Part shown: piece by piece, positions 1-8,237 of the stretch
Position numbering within the stretch: the stretch's first letter is position 1
Layout of the letters: each line of letters starts with the position of its first letter
Source of the DNA: Flavihumibacter rivuli
Lineage (GTDB): Bacteria; Bacteroidota; Bacteroidia; Chitinophagales; Chitinophagaceae
Assembly: GCF_018595685.2 (NCBI RefSeq)
Contig: NZ_CP092334.1
Span: 1,268,001 to 1,332,000, forward strand
DNA: 64,000 bases
Reading direction: 5' to 3'
Notes under the pieces: generated by a model
Databases searched by the model: none
What the model saw: only the letters and a program-made list of their open reading frames with translations
Told to the model about the DNA's origin: nothing
Made by a program: the position numbers and the translations under genes

Positions 1-3
1 CAT

Positions 4-543
4 ATGATGAATTATTTTGAACTCTATAGTATACCCGTTTCCTTCCAGCCGGATCAGAACCTGGTCAAACAGCAGTTTTACAGGCTGAGCCGGCAGTACC
101 ATCCCGACTTCTATACCCAGGCCAGTGCAGAAGAGCAGGCCGAGGTATTGGATAAATCCGCCGCTGTGAACAAGGCCTACCGGACCTTTATGGACGCCGA
201 TGCCACCATCCAGTATGTGCTGGAATGGAAAGGACTGGTGGAGCCGGAAGAAAAATACCAACTCGACCCAATGTTCCTGGCGGAGGTGATGGATATCAAC
301 GAGGCCCTGATGGAACTGGAAATGGACCCCGACCCTGCCGGACTGGAAAAGGCAGGGATTATGACCCAAAACCTATTAAATGAAGTATATGAGCATGTGG
401 AGCCGATTCTGGCAGATTATCAGGAAGGTGTTACTACCGAAAAAGAGCTGTTGCAAGTGAAGGACTATTATTACAAGAAAAAATATTTGCAGCGAATTTT
501 GGACAAGATAGACTCAACCCGTAATATTGCATCCCCAAACTAA
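4..543 (+). CDS. hscB: Fe-S cluster co-chaperone HscB (J-domain protein)
   Basis: This is a 179-residue J-domain protein. The N-terminal J domain carries the HPD tripeptide (His33-Pro34-Asp35) that stimulates Hsp70 ATPase activity. A C-terminal helical segment (about 80-170) matches the HscB bundle that binds the IscU scaffold, and the length is normal for HscB. In the family it delivers IscU to HscA during iron-sulfur cluster assembly in the cytoplasm. Two adjacent ATG codons (4 and 7) can serve as start; I chose the first. The gene sits at the window edge, so any isc/hsc partners upstream are not visible. A tRNA gene follows after 12 nt. Confidence 0.88.
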   Translation: MMNYFELYSIPVSFQPDQNLVKQQFYRLSRQYHPDFYTQASAEEQAEVLDKSAAVNKAYRTFMDADATIQYVLEWKGLVEPEEKYQLDPMFLAEVMDINEALMELEMDPDPAGLEKAGIMTQNLLNEVYEHVEPILADYQEGVTTEKELLQVKDYYYKKKYLQRILDKIDSTRNIASPN

Positions 544-555
544 GCGGCAACGCTG

Positions 556-639
556 GCCCAGATGGCGGAATTGGTAGACGCGCTAGACTCAAAATCTGGT
601 TCTCGCAAGGGAGTGCAGGTTCGATTCCTGTTCTGGGCA
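556..639 (+). tRNA. tRNA-Leu, anticodon CAA
   Basis: The acceptor stem GCCCAGA (556-562) pairs perfectly with TCTGGGC (632-638), followed by discriminator A639. The anticodon loop 588-594 reads CTCAAAA with anticodon CAA at 590-592, which decodes UUG. A variable arm and a T arm containing GGTTCGATTCC are present. The long variable arm fits a class II tRNA. The full 3' CCA is not encoded. A rho-independent terminator follows within a few bases. Confidence 0.95.
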
Positions 640-642
640 CAA

Positions 643-677
643 AAAACCCTGGTAGCAACAGTTACCAGGGTTTTATA
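643..677 (+). terminator. Terminator of tRNA-Leu
   Basis: AAAACCCTGGTA and TACCAGGGTTTT form a 12-bp hairpin with an 8-nt loop, ending in a T-rich run, directly after the tRNA. Confidence 0.85.
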
Positions 678-860
678 TTTTACACCTTTTGTGCTGAAAC
701 AACTTCACCTCAACCAATATTCTTCGAGCATACATTTCATCCTATAAATCAGGTATGTCCCTCACACTTTATATGACATAGTCCCAAAACAGGGTTGAAC
801 CAACCAGGAATTTGAACAACTGAAATCATACAAGAATCTTCATGAGCCAAGGAATCATGA

Positions 861-1817
861 CTACACGATCCTATTCCGCTCCCTGCCTTCGAGAAAGGCC
901 CTCACATTCTCCACCGTCTCCGCCATCAGCCGGCCCCTCGATTCAAGGGATGCCCAGGCAATATGGGGAGTGATCAAACAGTTGGCTATGCCCCACAAAA
1001 CATGATCGGGAGCAGGCGGCTCTGTACCCAATACATCCAAACCCGCGCCGGCGATCCAGCCCTCTTTCAGGGCCCTGGCCAGGTCTTCTTCTACCACCAA
1101 TGGCCCACGGGAAGTATTGATCAGAAAGGCAGAAGGCTTCATCATACGCAGGTGGGATTCATTCACTATTCCCTGCGTTTCAGCAGTCAGCGGGCAATGC
1201 AGGCTCACTACATCTGCAGTGCTGAACAGTTCCGACAAAGCTACCCATTTAAAGTTGGGTCGATGCGATTGATCAGATTGGGTGCGGCTATAGGCCATCA
1301 CCTGCATGCCGAAAGCGGATGCTACATCGGCCACCTTGCTGCCAATATCTCCAAATCCAATAATACCCATGGTCTTACTGGCCAGTTCCACCAGGGGAAA
1401 GTCCCAGAATGAAAAATCCGCCGACCTCGACCATTTCCCGGCATGCACGGCATCACTATGGCGTTGTACATGATGGGTAAGTTCCAGCAGTAAAGCAAAG
1501 GTGACCTGCACTACCGAGGCCGTACTATAGCCCCTGACATTACTTACCCTGATGCCTAAACGCTGTGCTGCTTCTATATCCACGATGTTGTATCCCGTTG
1601 CCAGCACACTGATGAACTTCAACTGAGGCAATTGTTCCAACACTGTAGCAGGCAAAGGCGTCTTATTGGTGAGGATAACTTCAGCATCCTTTGCCCTTTC
1701 CACTACCAGGTTTATGGGTGTACGATCATAAATGTCCAGGTTGCCCAATTGCTCCAGGGCCGTCCATTGTAAATCACCCGGGTTAAGGGTATACCCATCC
1801 AGGACTACTATCCGCAT
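861..1817 (-). CDS. D-2-hydroxyacid dehydrogenase (hydroxypyruvate/glycerate type)
   Basis: This 318-residue cytoplasmic protein is an NAD(P)-dependent D-2-hydroxyacid dehydrogenase. The Rossmann signature GFGDIG lies at 154-159. The catalytic triad is visible as Arg237 (TSRGPLV), Glu266 (GTEPP) and His285 (TPHIAWAS), with the family's usual spacing. It should interconvert a 2-oxo acid and a D-2-hydroxy acid. The closest general type is glycerate dehydrogenase/hydroxypyruvate reductase, but the exact substrate cannot be read from the sequence. The gene stands alone, with no same-strand neighbour close by. The start is ATG at 1817; a TATCTTTA box lies about 30 nt upstream. Confidence 0.85.
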   Translation of the reverse strand: MRIVVLDGYTLNPGDLQWTALEQLGNLDIYDRTPINLVVERAKDAEVILTNKTPLPATVLEQLPQLKFISVLATGYNIVDIEAAQRLGIRVSNVRGYSTASVVQVTFALLLELTHHVQRHSDAVHAGKWSRSADFSFWDFPLVELASKTMGIIGFGDIGSKVADVASAFGMQVMAYSRTQSDQSHRPNFKWVALSELFSTADVVSLHCPLTAETQGIVNESHLRMMKPSAFLINTSRGPLVVEEDLARALKEGWIAGAGLDVLGTEPPAPDHVLWGIANCLITPHIAWASLESRGRLMAETVENVRAFLEGRERNRIV

Positions 1818-2126
1818 GCGTCTGATTTTCGGAGGAATTTAGGGAATATCTTAAAGATAACCGTACTGGTGCATCAGGTGATCATTTCACTTAAATAACA
1901 AAATTTTTTGTGGCTGCATTTTACAATGCTGAATGCAATTGGTTTTCCGATGATAAATGATGTTTGGCGATACCAGGTTGACCTGCCTGAACTTAATCCT
2001 TCAGGATGTCAATTTAGCGGGAAATTCTTCAAGCTACTCAGTACGTTCCGGGAATGAAGCCTTGAAATAAACGAACAGCTATTTATTTGCCTAAGCAGCA
2101 ATCTTCACCAGTTTCAACGTCATACT
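1818..2126. other. Intergenic stretch, nothing recognised
   Basis: This AT-rich spacer separates two minus-strand genes. It holds a possible -7 box for the dehydrogenase gene near its left end. I see no hairpin with a T-run, no RNA gene and no convincing reading frame. Confidence 0.5.
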
Positions 2127-3212
2127 TCATGAAAACTTTTTAAGAACAATACCATCCACCTTATCCAGCAATCGTTCATCCCTGATCCCGGTCCGGTTGA
2201 ACATGATAGCAGAAGCGATTTTACTGGCAGGGTAATACCGCATTTCGCAATAATAGCCCCCGCCGCCGCCGGCATGGGTATAGTATTCCCGTCCTTCAAG
2301 GCTACCGATGAACCATCCCAATGCCATGGGTATGGACTTGCCATTGGCCAATTGCTGGCGTTCGAATAGAATGTTTTTCATATTGTCATTCAACAATATG
2401 GATTGGGGTATCATGAGGGTATTGATAAATGTTACCAATGCCTTGGCATTGGCGACCAATCCGCCATAGGCTTTACCACTTACATAGTAGGGCTTGAACT
2501 TCACCCATTGCGGGTGTCCAGATGGCTCCATAAACTTCTTCCGGTCGATCATCCAATACAATAGGGCATTGACCAGGCTGAAGCGTTTCTGATAGCCGGT
2601 AGCGTAATGTTTGTAATCATCCACGGTAAAGGAAAGATCTCCAGCAGGTATATTTATCCTGTTCAATATATGTTCGTTGATATAGGCTGTATAGGGCTTT
2701 CCAGATACCTGCTCAATGATCTTGCCCAGTAAAAGGTAGTTGATATTGCTATACCTGAAGACCTTTGAAGGGGGATGCGATTGCTTCAAATGTGTCCTTA
2801 ATATCCCATCAACAAATGCAGTATCATAAAATGGTTCATCATGCAAATGAACCCATCGTAACGGAATGGGATTGGTTATTCCCGTAGTATGGTTCAGCAA
2901 CGAACGAATCGAAATATGCTGATCGGGACGAAGGAAAGAACAATATTGCGCAGCATTATCATCGATCTGTAATTGTCCTCCTGAAGCCAATTGCATGACC
3001 GCTAAGGAGGTAAACAATTTGGTAACTGAACAGGCATTAAAAATCGTATCCCCGGTCAATAGCCGCTTTTCTTCCAGGTTGGCAAAACCACAGGCATATT
3101 CCATGATGGGCTCACCGTTCTTCGTCAAGAGGTATTGCAAGCCCGGCGCCTTCCGATCGGCAACCAGTTTCTCCAGGAAAGCAGTCAGGGTTGGCGGCGG
3201 TATCTTGGCCAT
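2127..3212 (-). CDS. Serine hydrolase, beta-lactamase (class C/PBP-like) family
   Basis: This 361-residue protein has the three active-site motifs of the penicillin-recognising hydrolase fold: SxxK (Ser62-Val-Thr-Lys65), a YSN triad (Tyr-Ser-Asn in FRYSNIN, about residue 150), and a C-terminal HAG motif (YTHAGGGGG) in the position of the usual KTG/HxG. Members include D-aminopeptidases, esterases and beta-lactamase-like proteins; the substrate here is unknown. No clear signal peptide is visible, so it may be cytoplasmic, unlike most relatives. I chose the ATG at 3212. The frame is open to a TTG at 3242, but the added residues look random. Confidence 0.8.
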   Translation of the reverse strand: MAKIPPPTLTAFLEKLVADRKAPGLQYLLTKNGEPIMEYACGFANLEEKRLLTGDTIFNACSVTKLFTSLAVMQLASGGQLQIDDNAAQYCSFLRPDQHISIRSLLNHTTGITNPIPLRWVHLHDEPFYDTAFVDGILRTHLKQSHPPSKVFRYSNINYLLLGKIIEQVSGKPYTAYINEHILNRINIPAGDLSFTVDDYKHYATGYQKRFSLVNALLYWMIDRKKFMEPSGHPQWVKFKPYYVSGKAYGGLVANAKALVTFINTLMIPQSILLNDNMKNILFERQQLANGKSIPMALGWFIGSLEGREYYTHAGGGGGYYCEMRYYPASKIASAIMFNRTGIRDERLLDKVDGIVLKKFS

Positions 3213-3449
3213 CGGGAAAGGGTTAAGTGGAGTAATCGTCAATGAAGCTACTGATTAATCAGGACTATTGGTATACCCTATCCCTCTTGAATGACCCAGG
3301 ATAGGGCAAAGTCAATCCAATGTCTTCCATACCGCGTGAAGCCATATAATCCAAACACCAGACTAACTATGACCCCTATCCTATCTTTTTTATTGGGAAA
3401 CCCAGCCATCCTTAAAAAAAAGCGACATGTTTGATTAATAATGTATATT

Positions 3450-3478
3450 TAAATACTGCAATATATCTGCAGTATTTA
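3450..3478. promoter_or_regulatory. Perfect 11-bp inverted repeat, candidate operator
   Basis: TAAATACTGCA (3450-3460) and TGCAGTATTTA (3468-3478) are perfect inverted repeats around a 7-nt spacer. They end 30 nt before the ATG of the thiamine-diphosphate enzyme gene. Size and position fit a dimeric regulator's operator for the three-gene set. No T-run follows, so it is not a terminator. Confidence 0.55.
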
Positions 3479-3508
3479 CCTGCATTTTCACCTAACCCCT
3501 GACTGCTT

Positions 3509-5320
3509 ATGGCGACAACGCCCCCTCCCCCTCCTGCAGGGCCCACTGTGGCCGCCGGCATCCTTCATTACCTTGCCATTGAACAGGTAGACCATGTATT
3601 CGGCATACCTGGTGGCGGCTTGGCCAACCTCCTGGTTGCGTTTAAGGATAACCGTGATAAATTCAAATACATTGTCTGCCGCCAGGAAACCGGTGCTGCC
3701 TATATTGCCGATGGCTACTACAGGGCCAGCGGCAAGCTCGGGGTGGTGATGGTCACTACGGGACCGGGCGCCACCAATGCCCTCACCGGGGTCATGAATG
3801 CCCAGAATGATGGCAGCGCCATGCTGCTGATCACAGGCGAAGTGAATGAAAGCTTTTTTGGCCTGGGATACTTACAGGAAGGCACTGACTCGAAACTTAA
3901 TATAGATGGCATCTATGCGTCAGCCCTGGGTTTTACGGCGATGGTTACAGCAGGAAGCAACCTGGAAGCCATCCTGAAGCAGGCCCTTCGTGACGCCTTT
4001 TCGGTTCCACGCAATGCCGTTCACCTCAGCATCCCGAATGATGTTACGGTCAGCCCCATACCCAGTCCCCATTTTGCCAGTAGTCCAGCCAGCTACCGTG
4101 CCGAGCCCAAAGGGGTAGCACTGGAAGAAGTAGAAAACGCCCTTGGCGCCATCACCAATTGCAAGCGCCCATTGATCATGCTCGGTAACGGTTGCCGCCA
4201 GGCACTCAGCGATCCCGCAACATTGGCTGCCCTGGTAAAATTCGCCGAGACCTATGCCATACCTGTCATGACCACCGCAGATGGAAAAGGCATCTTCCCG
4301 GAATCACATGATCTTTCCCTGAGGGTATATGGCATAGCCAGCTGCGAATGGCCTTATTACTGGCTGAATGCTGCACAGGGCGAGGATCCTTATGATGGCA
4401 TTATGGTGATCGGGTCATCCCTGGGAGAACTCGCCACCAACAAATGGCTGCCCATGCTTTTACCTGCCAATAATGGCCCCTTCATCCAGGTAGATATGTC
4501 GCAAGCAGTGATCGGGCGCTCCTTCCCCGTAACCCATGGTATAGTCGGAGAAGCCGGCGCCTTTATCCGCTCCATGGCCAAACTCATACCGGCCTTTACA
4601 CCCGATCCGGCACTGGTCAAAACCAGGCAAACCATCCTAGGCGTCATCAAAAAACAGTATAGTCCATTTGTTAGCCCTACCCAGTATAATTCCACCGCTA
4701 CCCCTGCTGAACCAGCTGCATTGATGAGGGTCTTACAGGAAACCCTTCCGGCAACGCAACCTGCTTTCATTTTCCTGGATGCCGGCAATTGCGTGGGATG
4801 GGGTGTCCATTACCTGTCCGTGAGCACGCCCTGGGCCATCCATAGTTCCCTATCCATGGGCCCCATGGGATTTGGTGTCGGCGCGGCACTCGGTGCCAAA
4901 TTTGCCAACCCCAAGGCTACCTGTATCGGCATTGTAGGCGATGGCGCATTCCTGATGCATGGCGCCGAGGTCTCCACCGCCAGCCAATACCAGCAAGGCG
5001 TGATCTGGCTCGTCCTGAATGACAATAACCTGGGAATGGTCAGCCAGGGCCAGGCCAATTTCTTCCCTGATCCTTCAGATCCCAATATCTGGGAAGAACT
5101 CTACGAACTGGGAAAACCAGACCTGGCAAAAGTGGCAGAAGGCTATGGGGCTGATGCCTGGAATGTTGATTCCCCCGGGGCATTAGCCGCAATCATGCCC
5201 AAGGTCCTGGCCAATGCCAATACACAGAATAAGCCGCAGGTGATCATTGCCCATATCAATTCCGCCAGCGTCCCGCCCTATTACGACCCCAAGTATAATC
5301 CACCACCCCCGCCCCATTGA
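3509..5320 (+). CDS. Thiamine-diphosphate-dependent enzyme, acetolactate-synthase-like
   Basis: This 603-residue protein has the three-domain layout of the ThDP carboligase/decarboxylase family. The N-terminal Pyr domain carries catalytic Glu60 in RQETGAAYIADGY. A central Rossmann-like domain lies at about 205-360. The C-terminal PP domain has the Mg/ThDP motif GDG (477-479) followed by NDNN (504-507). Family members decarboxylate a 2-oxo acid and may join the resulting carbanion to an acceptor. Both ends are unusual: Pro runs at residues 5-9 and at the extreme C terminus. It is the first gene of a three-gene plus-strand set. Housekeeping acetolactate synthase is unlikely, because no small subunit or ilv genes are nearby and the partners are an amino-acid-oxidase-like flavoprotein and a KASIII homologue. 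Substrate is unknown. Confidence 0.8.
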   Translation: MATTPPPPPAGPTVAAGILHYLAIEQVDHVFGIPGGGLANLLVAFKDNRDKFKYIVCRQETGAAYIADGYYRASGKLGVVMVTTGPGATNALTGVMNAQNDGSAMLLITGEVNESFFGLGYLQEGTDSKLNIDGIYASALGFTAMVTAGSNLEAILKQALRDAFSVPRNAVHLSIPNDVTVSPIPSPHFASSPASYRAEPKGVALEEVENALGAITNCKRPLIMLGNGCRQALSDPATLAALVKFAETYAIPVMTTADGKGIFPESHDLSLRVYGIASCEWPYYWLNAAQGEDPYDGIMVIGSSLGELATNKWLPMLLPANNGPFIQVDMSQAVIGRSFPVTHGIVGEAGAFIRSMAKLIPAFTPDPALVKTRQTILGVIKKQYSPFVSPTQYNSTATPAEPAALMRVLQETLPATQPAFIFLDAGNCVGWGVHYLSVSTPWAIHSSLSMGPMGFGVGAALGAKFANPKATCIGIVGDGAFLMHGAEVSTASQYQQGVIWLVLNDNNLGMVSQGQANFFPDPSDPNIWEELYELGKPDLAKVAEGYGADAWNVDSPGALAAIMPKVLANANTQNKPQVIIAHINSASVPPYYDPKYNPPPPPH

Positions 5321-5487
5321 TCGCGCAACGCCCCTGGCCAATGGGTAAAAGGACTGAAGATGGATTAAGCAGGGATAATAGGTTGCCTGATCGACCAGCA
5401 AAGGCCATGGATGCATTTTATACAAACTAACAGTTATCAATAACCGAAAACTCACTTCCTTCAATCATTACCATCAAAAACTGCTCA

Positions 5488-7224
5488 ATGAAAAAGACAA
5501 AAAGCACTACCATCGTTTATGATATAGCCGTCGTTGGCGGAGGTGTTTCAGGTGTTTATACCGCCTGGCGGTTGATGACCGCAAATCCAGCCAGTTCGGC
5601 CCTCCTTAAAAAAATGGCCGGCAAGGACGGGAAACTCCGCATCGCACTGTTTGAAGGAAGTGACCGCATCGGCGGAAGGCTGCTATCCGCGCGCCCTCCG
5701 GGATTTCCCAATATGGTATGTGAGATAGGCGGGATGCGTTATGTTTCTTCCCAACTACTGGTCTCCAGCCTCGTTGAAAACGAACTCAAGCTGCCCACCC
5801 ATGAGCAGGTAGTGGACCAACCGATCAATATCGTGTACACCAGGGGAACCAGGTTGCGCAATTACCAATTGTCAGACCCTGGTGTACTACCCTATCAACT
5901 TTCAGCCAAAGAAAAGGCCTGGCTCAGCCAGGGCAATACGGCCAGCAACCTTATTGGCTGGGCGGTGGAGCAACTCTTTCCCCAGGTGGCCAAACTAAGC
6001 GGGGAGAAACTGGAAAAGTTCCTGCAGCAGGCTACACTCGACGGCACACCCTTGTATGAATATGGCTTCTGGAATATCCTGGCCAAGGTCATGAGCAATG
6101 AAGCGTACCAGGTTGCCCGCACCACAGTAGGTTACGATTCCCTGGGCATGAATGCGAATGCTGTTAATTGTATTGCGGAATATTTCAACTTCACCCCTGA
6201 TGTTAAATACTATCTTTTTAACGAGGGCTATGATAGCGTACCCTGGGCATTACAGCAGAGGTTCGAAGCAGCCGGTGGGGAAGTGATCATGAACACCTGG
6301 TTACAAGGTTTTGACGAGATCAAAATGGCAGATGGTTCCCGTGGAGTGGAAATGCAATTTGCAGGAAACAATACCAATTATACCGTGCAGGCCAAAGCCC
6401 TGGTATTGGCCATGCCCAAGCGTTCCCTGGAATTACTGGAACAGAAAGGTCCTGTCATGGATCCGCATCGCGCACCGCATGTGAGGTACCTGATGAACGC
6501 GGTGGAACCGGTTGACCTCTACAAGATGTTCCTCGCCTATCCCCGTCCATGGTGGGAAAAAGCATTTGTGACCCAGGGAAGGTCCCTTACCGATATTCCG
6601 GTTCGCCAATGCTACTATTGGGGGGTGGAAGGCAGGCAAACTGGCGGCGATCCCAATAACACCAATGCCTTGCTAATGGCTTATGATGACATGAGTAGTT
6701 CAGAATTCTGGGGAGGAATGAGGAACAGGCCGCTGGGATCGGGCGATGCTGTGCGTTGGACCACACCAGGAAATAAACTGGTAAAGGAATTGATGAGCGG
6801 CCCCAGGAACTTTGACCGGAAGAAAATGCCACACGCGCAAAAGGACAAGAACAATGATTGGGGAAAGCGTTTAAGGGAGAACTGGGACAAACATACAGCA
6901 CCCAAAAAGATGGTGGAAGAGATGCACCGGCAGCTGGGTGTTATCCATAACATCAGTGATGCCCCCGCACCAATGGAAGCGGCTTTCAAAGACTGGTCTG
7001 ATGACCCCTATGGTGGTGCTGTCCACTTCTGGAACCCTGGCTATAAACCGTGGGAAGTATTACAGGCCATGACCCAACCCGTAAGTGATTTTCCCTGCTT
7101 TGTGGTTGGCGAGGCCTATTCCACCAACCAGACCTGGGTAGAAGGCGCCCTCCAGACAGCGGAGATCGTCCTGCAAAAGCATTTCAAATTATTGGCACCT
7201 AAATGGCTGAAAAATGGTAAATAA
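5488..7224 (+). CDS. Flavin amine oxidase, L-amino-acid-oxidase-like
   Basis: This 578-residue FAD enzyme has an N-terminal dinucleotide-binding motif GGGVSG (17-22) and the second FAD loop FEGSDRIGGRL (55-65). The EIGGMRY segment holds Arg84, at the place where L-amino-acid oxidases bind the substrate carboxylate. A C-terminal FAD motif GEAYSTNQTWVEGA is also present. This pattern points to oxidative deamination of an amino acid to the 2-oxo (or imino) acid rather than oxidation of a simple amine; that is inference. There is no signal peptide. The gene starts 167 nt after the ThDP enzyme, and its end overlaps the next gene by 11 nt, so the oxidase and KASIII-like gene are probably translationally coupled. 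Its product would be a natural substrate for the ThDP enzyme. Confidence 0.82.
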   Translation: MKKTKSTTIVYDIAVVGGGVSGVYTAWRLMTANPASSALLKKMAGKDGKLRIALFEGSDRIGGRLLSARPPGFPNMVCEIGGMRYVSSQLLVSSLVENELKLPTHEQVVDQPINIVYTRGTRLRNYQLSDPGVLPYQLSAKEKAWLSQGNTASNLIGWAVEQLFPQVAKLSGEKLEKFLQQATLDGTPLYEYGFWNILAKVMSNEAYQVARTTVGYDSLGMNANAVNCIAEYFNFTPDVKYYLFNEGYDSVPWALQQRFEAAGGEVIMNTWLQGFDEIKMADGSRGVEMQFAGNNTNYTVQAKALVLAMPKRSLELLEQKGPVMDPHRAPHVRYLMNAVEPVDLYKMFLAYPRPWWEKAFVTQGRSLTDIPVRQCYYWGVEGRQTGGDPNNTNALLMAYDDMSSSEFWGGMRNRPLGSGDAVRWTTPGNKLVKELMSGPRNFDRKKMPHAQKDKNNDWGKRLRENWDKHTAPKKMVEEMHRQLGVIHNISDAPAPMEAAFKDWSDDPYGGAVHFWNPGYKPWEVLQAMTQPVSDFPCFVVGEAYSTNQTWVEGALQTAEIVLQKHFKLLAPKWLKNGK

Positions 7225-8218
7225 TCTTCCACGCATTACCGGTCTTGGCTATGCACTGCCATCCGGGATCAGGAACAATGACGATCCCATTTTTGATTGG
7301 CTAAAGAAGAATAACCCAGCTGGCGAAAGCCTTTTCAAGGGATATGCTACCCGTCATGTGCTGGCAGATGATGAGAACCTTATGACCATTATGGTACCAG
7401 CTGCAAAGATGGCCATGCAGGATGCCGGCATCCAACCGCAGGATGTTGACCTCCTGATCGGCACGGCATCCGTCAGCCATTTTATCAACCCCAATGCCTT
7501 ATCCAGGGTACACAAGGAACTTGAATTACCGGAAAGCACCTGGGTGATCCCACTGGATTGTGAGTTCTCCAATTTCAATGCTGCCTTATTTTTTGCCAAT
7601 GGACTCTTATTGGCTGGAAGTGCCAGGAATATCCTGATCTGTGTAGGGGGAAACTGGACCAGGAATGTGGATTACCATACCCCTCAAGCGGTGAGTGCCG
7701 CAGATGGTGCAGGGGCTGCTGTTATGGCCATGAGCAGTGATGCCACGAAATGGACTTTCGTCGACCAGCAAACCATTACGGCTTCAAAATACTATGGCTC
7801 CATGTATTCCCTGGGTGAAAAAGTAAGTCTTAATCCCCCTGTGAATGGACATTCTGAACTGTACACCAAACATACCTTTCACATCACCGACGAAGGCATT
7901 ACCGGCTTTAAGGAGTTCGGGGTGAATACCACGCCTTTAGCCGTTACAGGTTTATTAAAAAAACACCAGTTGACCGGCTCGGATATTTCCCTGATCTCCC
8001 ACCAGGCCTCATCTGTATTGATGGATCACTGGGCCACTGTGATCCAACCTGCCCAATACATCAATACCATAAAAGACTTTGCCAATATGGCGCCGTCCAA
8101 TATCCCGGTTAACCTGGCCTGGTCGAAGGAGTTCGACCCGCCGGTGAAGGATTACCTGGTCCTCTTGTCCATAGGACCCGACATGCATGCTAATGCTTCC
8201 TTGTATAAGAGAGGGTAG
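7214..8218 (+). CDS. KASIII (FabH)-like protein with displaced active-site Cys
   Basis: This 334-residue protein has the thiolase fold of beta-ketoacyl-ACP synthase III: a DGAGAAV segment (164-170), His263 in SHQAS (the HQAN position) and Asn291 in ANMAPSNIP. The usual Cys site aligns without gaps to Phe118 in LDCEFSNF, and the only nearby Cys is Cys116, two residues early. Classical Cys-His-Asn condensation is therefore doubtful. The protein could use Cys116, act as a non-acylating partner, or do different chemistry. It overlaps the oxidase gene by 11 nt and is the last gene of the set. The convergent cyclase gene ends 20 nt away. Its role may be acyl transfer or condensation on the product of the first two enzymes, which is inference. 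Confidence 0.72.
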   Translation: MVNNLPRITGLGYALPSGIRNNDDPIFDWLKKNNPAGESLFKGYATRHVLADDENLMTIMVPAAKMAMQDAGIQPQDVDLLIGTASVSHFINPNALSRVHKELELPESTWVIPLDCEFSNFNAALFFANGLLLAGSARNILICVGGNWTRNVDYHTPQAVSAADGAGAAVMAMSSDATKWTFVDQQTITASKYYGSMYSLGEKVSLNPPVNGHSELYTKHTFHITDEGITGFKEFGVNTTPLAVTGLLKKHQLTGSDISLISHQASSVLMDHWATVIQPAQYINTIKDFANMAPSNIPVNLAWSKEFDPPVKDYLVLLSIGPDMHANASLYKRG

Positions 8219-8237
8219 AAACTTTTACAGGCTTCTA

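Noticed and set aside
3509..5320. Housekeeping acetolactate synthase (ilvB)
   Set aside because: There is no small subunit, no ilv genes nearby, unusual proline-rich ends, and an oxidase/KASIII context.
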